The translations under genes and the position numbers were made by a program. The notes below the pieces were generated by a model. It worked only from the letters and a program-made list of their open reading frames with translations, was not told where the DNA came from and did not search any database. A DNA stretch of 44,451 nt from CAZODA01 sp964578485. Its GTDB lineage: Bacteria; Bacteroidota; Bacteroidia; Bacteroidales; Marinilabiliaceae. Each line of letters opens with the position of its first letter. Position 1 is the stretch's first letter. The stretch spans positions 1 to 44,451 of the forward strand of contig CAZODA010000024.1 of the NCBI GenBank assembly GCA_964578485.1, read 5' to 3'. Shown here piece after piece: positions 7,318 to 15,538 of the stretch.

Positions 7318-9045
7318 ATGTATAAAAACAAATTATTTATTGTAGCTACAAGCCTTATATTTTTATCACAGAATATTATCAGTCAATCACTTTACCCAAA
7401 ATGGGATTTCTTGTTTCCTCTTGATATTGAAACTTCTGTGAGTGGTAGTTTTGGTGAATTACGCAGCAATCATTTTCATTCGGGAGTAGATTTTACAACC
7501 AATCGAGAGACAGGCTTTCCCATTTATGCTATTGATGATGGATATGTTTTTAGAATTGCTGTCTCGCCCCTTGGTTTTGGAAAAGCTGTTTATATTAATC
7601 ATCCCAATGGACACAGCTCTGTATATGCACATTTAGAATGGTTTTCCAACAAGCTTGAAGATATAATTACTCCTCTTCAATATCAAAATAAATCATATGC
7701 CATTGATCAAATTTTTCCGGCAAATAAAATTCCAATAAAACGAGGTGAAGTAATTGCTTTTTCCGGTAATTCAGGTAGCTCTTCGGGTCCTCACCTTCAT
7801 TTTGAAATTCGTGAAAGCGGTGAACAAAGACCTTTAAATGTGCATCGTTTCAATTTGCCGGTAAAAGATGATGTAGCCCCTCATATAGAGGCTATATGTC
7901 TTTATCCTATGGATGAAAAAAGCACTATAAATGGCAATAACATTCCTGTTTATATACCCGCAGTATTTCATTCGGGACGTTTTCATTTAAGGGGAAATCC
8001 TGCAATTAATGCTTCAGGAACAATAGGAATTGGAATTGAAACACTTGATTATCTCACAGGGTCGTGGCGGAAATGTGGGGTTTACAGTATTCAGTTAAAT
8101 GTTGATAATAAGAAATGGTTTCGCTCCCAACTTGACGGCTTCCTTTTTAGTCAAACCAGATATATTAATAGTCATATAGACTATAGACGCTATATCACCA
8201 ACAAACAGCATATTCAAAAGAGTTTTTTAGATGATAATAATCTTTTAAATATATATTATACAGGGCCCGATAAAGGTTTAATTAAAATGACAGCGGGTGA
8301 AACAAAGCAATTTCAATATTTAGTCTCAGATGCGGCAGGAAATTTATCTGAATTAAGATTTAACATTAATGGAGTTGAATCCCCTTCAGATTATACAAAA
8401 ACTACGAATGAAGATGTGGAATTCCTTGATCCCCAAAAAGCATATTCAACAAAAATAAATGGTATATCTATTTCATTTCCGGCCAACAGTTTCTATACAA
8501 AAGTAAAGAAAAACTTTAGTGTCATTCCTTCAAGTAGAGGAGGAATAAGTGATCATGTTTCGGTTCTTGATGAAACAATTCCCATTCATCAATATTTTGA
8601 AATCACCATTCCTATTCCTGCAAGCTATCATAATAACCCTCGAGTTACAGGGGCATTGGTTAAAAATAATGGTCAATTAATTCATGTTAACGGCAAACGC
8701 CAAGGAAATTATTTTACTATTCGCAGCCGTGAAGCCGGAGTATATTGTCTTACTATTGATCAAAACCCTCCGATTGTAAAACTTATAAATACTCCAACAA
8801 ATAAAAATTATAGTAATCGTAAATCCATCCAGATTAATATTCATGATGATTTTAGTGGAATAGAAAGTTATCAATGTATTATAAATGGGAAATGGCAATT
8901 ATTTGAATATGATCCGAAAAACAAAGTATTAACAGGGTATTTTCATAAAATGAATTTAGCCAAAGGAAACAATTATTCTCTTGAAGTTGAAGCTGTTGAT
9001 TATGCCGGTAATAAAACAGTATTAAAAACAGATTTTTTTTATTGA
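7318..9045 (+). CDS. Secreted M23-family metallopeptidase with C-terminal Ig-like region
   Basis: LytM/M23 zinc endopeptidase, expected to cut peptide cross-bridges of peptidoglycan in the periplasm or to regulate amidases. Residues 1-23 are a signal peptide (ends NIISQS). The M23 domain lies near the N-terminus at about 35-180: HFHSGVD supplies zinc ligands His54 and Asp58, YAH gives His105, and PHLHFEIR gives His159/His161. The catalytic residues all appear present. A region at about 118-140 is inserted between the YAH and HLH motifs. The remaining 390 residues are beta-rich with a final Ig-like stretch (KNYSNRKSIQINI, YAGNKT), a layout seen in other Bacteroidota M23 proteins. A -7-like box TATTTTTG (7282-7289) precedes the ATG by 28 nt but lacks a clear -33 element. 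It is divergent from the NigD-like gene. Confidence 0.92.
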   Translation: MYKNKLFIVATSLIFLSQNIISQSLYPKWDFLFPLDIETSVSGSFGELRSNHFHSGVDFTTNRETGFPIYAIDDGYVFRIAVSPLGFGKAVYINHPNGHSSVYAHLEWFSNKLEDIITPLQYQNKSYAIDQIFPANKIPIKRGEVIAFSGNSGSSSGPHLHFEIRESGEQRPLNVHRFNLPVKDDVAPHIEAICLYPMDEKSTINGNNIPVYIPAVFHSGRFHLRGNPAINASGTIGIGIETLDYLTGSWRKCGVYSIQLNVDNKKWFRSQLDGFLFSQTRYINSHIDYRRYITNKQHIQKSFLDDNNLLNIYYTGPDKGLIKMTAGETKQFQYLVSDAAGNLSELRFNINGVESPSDYTKTTNEDVEFLDPQKAYSTKINGISISFPANSFYTKVKKNFSVIPSSRGGISDHVSVLDETIPIHQYFEITIPIPASYHNNPRVTGALVKNNGQLIHVNGKRQGNYFTIRSREAGVYCLTIDQNPPIVKLINTPTNKNYSNRKSIQINIHDDFSGIESYQCIINGKWQLFEYDPKNKVLTGYFHKMNLAKGNNYSLEVEAVDYAGNKTVLKTDFFY

Positions 9046-9121
9046 TAGAAATCATTTAAAACTTAAAGACATTTATCCTACATACTTTAGACAAAAATAA
9101 AATAAATGCATAATCCAATAT

Positions 9122-9179
9122 TATTGCTGGTAATTCATGGTTAAAATCAGTCCCTAAAAATGAAAAATCACCAGCAATA
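9122..9179. repeat. 10-bp perfect inverted repeat upstream of the TPR gene
   Basis: tattgctggt (9122-9131) and accagcaata (9170-9179) are exact complements with a 38-nt spacer; ttcat and atgaa inside could extend the fold. It lies between the M23 stop and a possible -7 box at 9196-9203. It could be an operator for the TPR/helicase operon, or a structure ending the M23 transcript (no T-run seen). Confidence 0.6.
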
Positions 9180-9195
9180 CTCTCCAATTTTATTA

Positions 9196-9203
9196 TATAT
9201 TTG
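9196..9203 (+). promoter_or_regulatory. possible Bacteroidota -7 box (TATATTTG) for the TPR-helicase operon
   Basis: TATATTTG fits the TAnnTTTG consensus, 66 nt before the TPR gene start. No TTG or TTTG lies 19-21 nt upstream; that position is occupied by the right arm of the 9122-9179 inverted repeat. Weak call. Confidence 0.35.
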
Positions 9204-9269
9204 CAAATAAGGTTTTTGTTGAAACTGATAATAGAATCAGTTAAAATCATTTATAATTGAAAAAGCCGA

Positions 9270-11414
9270 ATGTTAAAAAAACTTCGCATACTAATATTTA
9301 TGTTGGTGGCCATAATTGGCGTTGCCAATGCTCAGATCGACACAGACAGAATGTCTATAATCGGTCGTAATGCTTTATATTTCGAAGATTATATTCTGGC
9401 TATTCAGTATTTTAATCAAATCATACGTGCCAAGCCATATTTAAATGAGCCTTATTATTTCAGGGCAATAGGAAAATACAATTTGGATGATTTAAAAGGT
9501 GCTGAGTCTGACTGCGATAAAGCACTTGAATTAAATCCTTATTTTATAGATGCTTATAATTTGAGAGGCGTTATCCGTCAACAATTAGGAAGGAACAATG
9601 ACGCTATTGAAGATTATACTAAGGCTTTAAAAATTGATCCTGATAATGTAAATTTAATTATAAATATTGGCATTGCCCAGATTAGAAATGAAGACTATGA
9701 TGAGGCAATTGAGACCTACAGCAAAGCTATACGACTCTCCCCCAATATGGTAAGTTCATGGCTTAATCGTGGACATGCAAAATTAGCAGCCTTAGATACA
9801 CTCGGCGCACTAGATGACTTTTCAAAGTCAATAGAGTTAAATCCATATATTCCCGATGGCTATGCCAATAGAGCTATTGTCAATTATCAGCTTGGTGAGT
9901 TTAATAAATCATTGGCTGATTTGGAAGAAGCAGTAAAGCTTCGACCTGATGAAGCACGACTTTTTATGATAAGAGGTATAATAAGATATCAACTGGATGA
10001 TTTGCGTGGTACTGTTGAAGATTTTGATAAAGTAATAGACTTAGAGCCTAAGAATGTATTAGCTTATCAAAACAGAGGTATTTTACGTGCACAAATCGGA
10101 GATATTAATAGAGCAATAGATGATTTTTCGCGTGTTTTGGCCCTTAATACTGAAGATCTTCTCACATTATACAACAGAGCCTTATTATATATTGAAATCG
10201 GTGAATATGAAAAAGCCCTTGCTGATTTAAATATCGTAGCTGATAATCATCCTGATTTTGCTCCTGTTTATTTTAATCGTTCACATACCAAAGAAGCCTT
10301 AGGAGACATCCGAGGAGCATCTTTGGATTATGGTACTGCAGTAAAATTAGAGATGGAGCGTCGCGAGGCTTCCGATAGAGCCGAGGCCTTAGAGCGTTCC
10401 GGCGACAAGTTAGCGGAGGCTGAAAGGGACGAAGAGAACCACAGCCATGAGCGAAAAGCCACACGCAAAGAATCTGATAAAAACATCAGAAACCATGATA
10501 AAATTGCTGTACTCGACGACTTTGGCAGTGAGCCTCCTGAAGAGCTGAAAGCCGGAACATTAAGGGGCAGAATCCAAAACCGAAATATTGTTATTGATCT
10601 TGAATCAATATTTGGTCTTACACATTATCCCGGAGATACCTTAGTTCACAGGATGAGATATTTTAATATTGATGTAGATGCCCTAAACCGCCGACACATT
10701 GTGGATCTCCCCTTATTATTCACAAATACTGAACAAGAACCTGAAAGAGAGAGATCGGCAGTTATTTTTGAACAAATTAATCAGCTGTCAGCAAAAATTA
10801 AAACTGCTGACAAAGAAAGTTTAGAAGCTATATTACTTACACGAGGGGCTCTTTATCAATCTGTTCAAAACATGAATAATGCTCTTGATGATTACAATCG
10901 AATAATTCAATTAAATCCAAACAACTATCTCGCAAGATTTAACAGGGCTTTTACACGTTTTAAAATGGTAGAAATGGTACGAACACTTCAAGCTGAAAAT
11001 TCTGTTTCCCTTCAACCATTAAACATTCAGGATGCAACAAGAAGCAATACTACTAATAAAGACGAAGAAGACAAACGCATATTGGACTTTGATCTAATAA
11101 TTCAAGACCTTACAACAATAACGAATCAAATGCCGCGTTTTGCTCTTGCTTATTTCAACCTTGGCGTGGTACATGCTAATTTACGTAACTTTGAAGAGGC
11201 AATAAATAATTTATCAAAAGCAATAGAAATTAATCCCGATTTAGCTGAAGCATGGTTTAATCGTGGATTAATAAGAATATACATGGAGCAGGAAATTGAT
11301 GGAACCCTTGATTTGAGTAAAGCCGGAGAACTTGGAATATTTGAGGCTTACAATATAATAAAGAGATATGGGATAGGACCCGGTGCTGTTATTGATAGTG
11401 AAAAAGATAATTAA
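9270..11414 (+). CDS. Exported tetratricopeptide-repeat protein
   Basis: A 714-residue protein with a signal peptide (hydrophobic 5-20, ending VANAQ), so probably periplasmic or outer-membrane associated. Residues about 28-345 hold roughly nine consecutive TPRs (e.g. AIEDYTKALKIDPDN, ALDDFSKSIELNP). A highly charged, likely coiled-coil stretch follows at 350-405 (rich in E, R, K). Then comes an unassigned region (about 420-500) and a second TPR block (about 505-700, with DDYNRIIQLNPNN and AINNLSKAIEINPD). TPR arrays bind proteins; no enzymatic motif is visible. The stop codon is 1 nt before the start of the helicase gene, suggesting co-transcription and translational coupling, even though the two proteins are predicted to act in different compartments. 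The 10360-10460 DNA is visibly richer in GC than the rest of the gene and encodes the charged linker. Confidence 0.88.
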   Translation: MLKKLRILIFMLVAIIGVANAQIDTDRMSIIGRNALYFEDYILAIQYFNQIIRAKPYLNEPYYFRAIGKYNLDDLKGAESDCDKALELNPYFIDAYNLRGVIRQQLGRNNDAIEDYTKALKIDPDNVNLIINIGIAQIRNEDYDEAIETYSKAIRLSPNMVSSWLNRGHAKLAALDTLGALDDFSKSIELNPYIPDGYANRAIVNYQLGEFNKSLADLEEAVKLRPDEARLFMIRGIIRYQLDDLRGTVEDFDKVIDLEPKNVLAYQNRGILRAQIGDINRAIDDFSRVLALNTEDLLTLYNRALLYIEIGEYEKALADLNIVADNHPDFAPVYFNRSHTKEALGDIRGASLDYGTAVKLEMERREASDRAEALERSGDKLAEAERDEENHSHERKATRKESDKNIRNHDKIAVLDDFGSEPPEELKAGTLRGRIQNRNIVIDLESIFGLTHYPGDTLVHRMRYFNIDVDALNRRHIVDLPLLFTNTEQEPERERSAVIFEQINQLSAKIKTADKESLEAILLTRGALYQSVQNMNNALDDYNRIIQLNPNNYLARFNRAFTRFKMVEMVRTLQAENSVSLQPLNIQDATRSNTTNKDEEDKRILDFDLIIQDLTTITNQMPRFALAYFNLGVVHANLRNFEEAINNLSKAIEINPDLAEAWFNRGLIRIYMEQEIDGTLDLSKAGELGIFEAYNIIKRYGIGPGAVIDSEKDN

Positions 11415-11415
11415 T

Positions 11416-13437
11416 ATGCAGGAATTTTCGGAAAATATTGATACTGACAACCCCGAATTTCAGGATGCATTACGTTTAATTCAACATACCCAAAGTTCGG
11501 TTTACCTTACAGGTAGGGCTGGTACAGGAAAATCAACTTTTCTAAAATACATCTGTAGAGAAACTCATAAAAAGCATATTGTATTGGCTCCTACAGGAAT
11601 ATCAGCCATTAATGCCGGTGGGGTTACCATTCATTCATTTTTTAAGATTCCCTTTCGTCCTATTTTACCAAATGATCCGGATTTATCAACAAAGAATAAG
11701 CGCATTTTTGAGTTCCTAAAGTATAATAAAGCAAAAGTTCAACTCATTCGTGAAATAGATCTTATAGTTATAGATGAAATTTCAATGGTCAGAGGGGATA
11801 TTTTGGATTTTATTGATCAGGTTTTAAGAGTTTATACCGGCAATAAAACCATCCCCTTCGGTGGGAAACAAATGCTGCTCGTTGGCGATGCTTTTCAATT
11901 AGAACCTGTGGTTAAACGGGATGAATGGGAAATTTTAAAAAGGTATTATAAAACTCCTTATTTTTTTTCAGCACTTGTTTTTCAACAAATTCCTTTAGTA
12001 CAGATAGAACTTAAAAATGTTTATCGACAAAATGATTCCTCTTTTGTTGAAATTCTGGATAAAATCAGGCTGAATAAAGCCACAAATAAAGAATTGAATG
12101 TATTAAATTCAAAGGTAGCACCTTCTTTCAACCCTCCTCATGATGAACTATTTATTACTTTGGCAACCAGACGCGACACAGTTGATTATATAAACGAACA
12201 AAAACTTCATGAATTAAGTGGCCAAGAATATAGCTTTATGGGTACTATTAATGGCGAATTTCCACAATCAAGTCTTCCAACCTTAGAGAAACTTATTCTA
12301 AAGGAAAATGCTCAGGTAATGTTTGTAAAAAATGATATGGAACGTCGTTGGTATAACGGTAGCCTTGGAATAGTGGAAGAAATAGATGAAGATGGGATTT
12401 ATGTAAGGCTTGAAAATGATGAAATACATCTTGTAACAAAAGAAAAATGGGAAAACCTCAGATACAAATATGACGAAACCAATAATCGGGTGATTGCTGA
12501 AGAAATAGGATCTTTTAATCAATTTCCTCTTCGTCTGGCATGGGCTGTTACCGTACACAAAAGTCAAGGCTTAACTTTCGATAAAGTAATGGTAGATTTC
12601 AGTGGAGGAGCCTTTGCAGGAGGACAGCTTTACGTGGCCCTCAGCCGATGTCGCTCGCTTGAAGGAATGGTTTTAAAAACACCTGTTTTAAGGAGCGATA
12701 TAATAGTAAATAATGAGGTAGAAGAATTTGCACTTGCAGCCAACAACAAACAGCAAATAGAAGAAGAATTACGGAAAGCGAAAGCGGATGACGCTTATCT
12801 AAAAGCATTAACAGCTTTTAGAAATCAAAATTGGCAAGAAGCTGTTCATCATTTTGCTTTAGCGGTAAACTACAGAAACGATCTTTTAGACCCGATTTTC
12901 CAGCGATTTATACTTCGGGAATTAAATTTACTAAAGCGTTTTCAAAATCGTATTGAAGAACTTGAAGCTCGTTTAGATTCAAACAAAAAACATCTGAAAG
13001 AATTCTCCAGGGAATATTATCTCATGGCCAATGAATGTGAAGTTAAATTCAAAGATAATCGCTCGGCAATAGCAAACTTAAATAAGGCCATTAAACTAAA
13101 ACCTGAGTTTACAGATGCTTTAATACGAAGGGCAAATCTTTTAATGCTCACAGGTGATTTAACATCTGCAGAAAATGATTGCAGCCAAATATTAAAAAAA
13201 GAGCATAATCATTTTGATGCTTTATTACTACGTGGAAAAATAAGATTGGAGTTAAACAAAGCTTCAAAAGCTTATAATGATTTATTAAAAGCAAGTAAGC
13301 TTGATAATTCCAAAGCTGAGGTTTACTTCAAATTAAGTAAAGTTTGTGAAAGGTTGGGGGAAACAAAAAAATCAAAAGAATATAAAAAAATAGCACGTAA
13401 AATTGATGCGCAAGGCGGTGCTCATGGTAAGCCATAA
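11416..13437 (+). CDS. RecD/Pif1-like superfamily 1B helicase with C-terminal TPR domain
   Basis: ATP-dependent DNA (or RNA) helicase. Starting at the ATG at 11416 gives 673 residues; an upstream ATG (11383) would overlap the TPR gene by 32 nt and is less likely. Walker A GRAGTGKST is at 33-41, Walker B IVIDEIS at 117-123 and motif III GDAFQ at 157-161. UvrD_C_2-type motifs follow: TVHKSQG (379-385) and QLYVALSRCRS (404-414). This is the compact Pif1-like arrangement, with 5'-to-3' polarity expected from the family. After residue 440 the helicase ends and a roughly 230-residue helical region begins, with coiled coil at 505-530 and at least three TPRs at 530-660 (AIANLNKAIKLKP). TPR fusion to such a helicase suggests protein recruitment. 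The 3' end overlaps the convergent nadD gene by 16 bp. Confidence 0.9.
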   Translation: MQEFSENIDTDNPEFQDALRLIQHTQSSVYLTGRAGTGKSTFLKYICRETHKKHIVLAPTGISAINAGGVTIHSFFKIPFRPILPNDPDLSTKNKRIFEFLKYNKAKVQLIREIDLIVIDEISMVRGDILDFIDQVLRVYTGNKTIPFGGKQMLLVGDAFQLEPVVKRDEWEILKRYYKTPYFFSALVFQQIPLVQIELKNVYRQNDSSFVEILDKIRLNKATNKELNVLNSKVAPSFNPPHDELFITLATRRDTVDYINEQKLHELSGQEYSFMGTINGEFPQSSLPTLEKLILKENAQVMFVKNDMERRWYNGSLGIVEEIDEDGIYVRLENDEIHLVTKEKWENLRYKYDETNNRVIAEEIGSFNQFPLRLAWAVTVHKSQGLTFDKVMVDFSGGAFAGGQLYVALSRCRSLEGMVLKTPVLRSDIIVNNEVEEFALAANNKQQIEEELRKAKADDAYLKALTAFRNQNWQEAVHHFALAVNYRNDLLDPIFQRFILRELNLLKRFQNRIEELEARLDSNKKHLKEFSREYYLMANECEVKFKDNRSAIANLNKAIKLKPEFTDALIRRANLLMLTGDLTSAENDCSQILKKEHNHFDALLLRGKIRLELNKASKAYNDLLKASKLDNSKAEVYFKLSKVCERLGETKKSKEYKKIARKIDAQGGAHGKP

Positions 13438-14015
13438 AGCTTATGCTTGCGTATATATTTAAAAACACCTCGAGGCAATAGAAAGGGTATATTTTTTCCT
13501 TCAGCAAGAAGTTTACGAATCATTGTTGAAGAAATATCAATAAGAGGAGCATCAATTACAGAAACACTACCACTCAACACTTCATCAGACAAATTAAAAC
13601 CGGTTCGTGGATATAAGAGAATTTTATAATGCTTACGAATGCTTTGTCCATCTTTCCAAGAATCCAAGATAGAAATATTATCACTACCCATAATCAAGTT
13701 GAAGTTATGATTTGGATAATTATTGGAAAGCCGGTTTAAAGTATCAATAGTATAAGAAGGTCGCGACATATTAAATTCCACGTCACAAGTTTTATATCCG
13801 GATTCATCGGCAATAGCAATTTCAACCATAGTAAGACGATGGTGTTCATTAATTAACTCATTATGATCTTTAAATGGATTGGTAGGGCTAACCACAAACC
13901 ATATTTCATCTAAATCGGAATATTCAAGAATATAATTTGCTAAAGCCAAATGACCAATATGTATAGGGTTAAACGACCCTAAGAAAAGACCTGTATTTTG
14001 TTTTTTATCCGACAT
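13422..14015 (-). CDS. nadD: Nicotinate-nucleotide adenylyltransferase
   Basis: Joins nicotinate mononucleotide to AMP from ATP, forming deamido-NAD in NAD synthesis (cytosol). The nucleotidyltransferase motif GSFNPIHIGH is at 13-22 with both His of HxGH, and ISSTMIRK near 161-168 is the second ATP-binding signature. SPTNPFK after the second strand is typical of NadD. The length, 197 aa, is normal. It is the last gene of a minus-strand yicC-gmk-nadD run, 14 nt after gmk; this order is common in Bacteroidota. Its last 16 bp overlap the end of the helicase gene on the other strand, in different frames, so neither 3' end can change freely. Confidence 0.96.
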   Translation of the reverse strand: MSDKKQNTGLFLGSFNPIHIGHLALANYILEYSDLDEIWFVVSPTNPFKDHNELINEHHRLTMVEIAIADESGYKTCDVEFNMSRPSYTIDTLNRLSNNYPNHNFNLIMGSDNISILDSWKDGQSIRKHYKILLYPRTGFNLSDEVLSGSVSVIDAPLIDISSTMIRKLLAEGKNIPFLLPRGVFKYIRKHKLYGLP

Positions 14016-14029
14016 ATTTTATGAAGCAA

Positions 14030-14602
14030 TTATTTCGAAATAAAATTTCTAACCAAGGATTCAACCTCTAAACAAGCTTGTTCAAGGTCATCATTTATTA
14101 CTATATGGTCAAAAAAACCGGCATACTTTAATTCATGCTCAGCTTTATCAATACGCATTTTAAGGGTTTCAGGATTTTCAGTTTTTCTTGCAAGCAACCT
14201 ATTATGAAGAACTTTCAATGATGGCGGCTCAATAAATATTGCCATTGCCTGGTCGGTAAAATATTTCTTAATGTTAACACCTCCCACAACATCCACATCA
14301 AATACTACATGTTGACCTGTATTACGAATTCTCTCCACTTCACTTTTAAGTGTACCATAGCAAACTCCCTTATATACCTCTTCCCATTCAAGGAATTCAT
14401 TATTGTCAATTTTTTTTCTGAATGCCGCTTCACTCAAAAAATAATAGTCAACTCCATTTGTCTCATTTGTGCGGGGCTTACGACTGGTAGCTGAAATTGA
14501 AAAGGTGAGATTCAACTTTTTAGTAAGAAGATATTTTACTATTGTTGTTTTACCGGAACCTGATGGAGCTGAAAAAATTATCAATTTTCCTTTTTGCATC
14601 AC
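14030..14602 (-). CDS. gmk: Guanylate kinase
   Basis: Phosphorylates GMP to GDP with ATP, needed for GTP/dGTP and (p)ppGpp pools. The P-loop FSAPSGSGKTT lies at about 10-20; SATSRKPRTNETNGVDYYF is the GMP-binding block with the TSRxPR signature; FDVDVVGG forms the next phosphate-binding strand. The 190-residue length fits the family. The start could be Met1 or Met2 (ATGATG). It lies 8 nt after yicC and 14 nt before nadD, so one operon is likely. Confidence 0.97.
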   Translation of the reverse strand: MMQKGKLIIFSAPSGSGKTTIVKYLLTKKLNLTFSISATSRKPRTNETNGVDYYFLSEAAFRKKIDNNEFLEWEEVYKGVCYGTLKSEVERIRNTGQHVVFDVDVVGGVNIKKYFTDQAMAIFIEPPSLKVLHNRLLARKTENPETLKMRIDKAEHELKYAGFFDHIVINDDLEQACLEVESLVRNFISK

Positions 14603-14610
14603 TATTTAAA

Positions 14611-15486
14611 TTATAACACATTTAATAATTGTTCTTTTATTTTTTCCAGTTCATCTTTCATCTGAATAACCAAACGCTGAATATCTGCATCGTTGGCTTT
14701 AGAACCAAGGGTGTTGATCTCGCGACCAATCTCTTGACTTATAAAAACTAATTTTTTACCTATAGGACCGGTTTCTTCCATAGTCTGTTTAAAATAATCA
14801 AGATGACTTCTCAGCCTAACTTTTTCTTCAGTAATATCAAGTTTTTCTAAATAATAAATTAACTCCTGTTCAAAACGATTTTCATCAATCTGAATGTTAT
14901 CTGTAGTATCAACCAAGGATGTCCTGATTCTAGCTTTTATCCTCTCAAGTCGCTCTTCTTCAAATGCTTCGCACTGACTTAATAAAACTCCTATTTCATT
15001 AATGCGTGAAAAAACATCTTTATAAAGTGCAGCTCCTTCAGTTATACGAAAGCTATTTACTGCATCAAGCGCATTTTTTATTCCTTCTTGAACTCCAAGC
15101 CATTCCTCCTCATTTAGTTCTAAAGTCTCAGTTTTTAATACATCAGGAAGGCCTAAAACTGCTCTGACAAAATCGGGGGTCCCTTTAATATTTAATTTTG
15201 AAGATACTTCATTTAGTTGAGTATAATAATCCTCAAATACATCTTCATTAATTTTGGGCAATTGATCGGGGACAGATGATACTATAATAATAGAAAGTTC
15301 AACTTTTCCACGTGCCAATTCGGAGGCAACAAGACTTCGGATTTCGGGTTCCTTTTCCCGATAAAAATTGGGTATTCTCAAGCCTAGGTCTAAGTGCTTT
15401 CCATTGAGGGCTTTAATATCAATCTGAATTTTTTTATTAGGAAATTCATAAAGGGCATTTCCAAAACCTGTCATTGATTTTAACAT
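14611..15486 (-). CDS. yicC: YicC/YloC-family endoribonuclease
   Basis: YicC-family protein (291 aa, normal length). The family start MLKSMTGFGNA is intact, and the N-terminal domain carries IKALNGKHLDL and the RGKVELSI block. The C-terminal DUF1732 part has QELIYYLEKLDITEE, RLRSHLDYFK and the conserved EIGREINTLGSKAND motif. E. coli YicC is reported to act as an endoribonuclease affecting small-RNA turnover; whether this one does the same is inferred from family membership. First gene of the yicC-gmk-nadD run. A TACCTTTG box ends 13 nt upstream of its start codon. Confidence 0.95.
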   Translation of the reverse strand: MLKSMTGFGNALYEFPNKKIQIDIKALNGKHLDLGLRIPNFYREKEPEIRSLVASELARGKVELSIIIVSSVPDQLPKINEDVFEDYYTQLNEVSSKLNIKGTPDFVRAVLGLPDVLKTETLELNEEEWLGVQEGIKNALDAVNSFRITEGAALYKDVFSRINEIGVLLSQCEAFEEERLERIKARIRTSLVDTTDNIQIDENRFEQELIYYLEKLDITEEKVRLRSHLDYFKQTMEETGPIGKKLVFISQEIGREINTLGSKANDADIQRLVIQMKDELEKIKEQLLNVL

Positions 15487-15499
15487 ATACTACTTTTTC

Positions 15500-15507
15500 C
15501 AAAGGTA
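15500..15507 (-). promoter_or_regulatory. -7 box TACCTTTG for the yicC-gmk-nadD operon
   Basis: On the minus strand TACCTTTG fits TAnnTTTG exactly and lies in the 52-bp gap after the DUF3078 gene, 13 nt from the yicC ATG, implying a very short leader. No clear TTG lies 19-21 nt upstream, so the call rests on the -7 box and its position. Confidence 0.5.
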
Positions 15508-15538
15508 ATAATTATCAGCTATTGAATATTATATAGTA

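Noticed and set aside
9056..9250. 64-codon minus-strand open frame in the gap before the TPR gene
   Set aside because: AT-rich, no domain, and it covers an inverted repeat and a promoter-like box.
10273..10464. Minus-strand open frame of 63 codons
   Set aside because: It mirrors the GC-rich charged linker of the TPR protein; no family resemblance.
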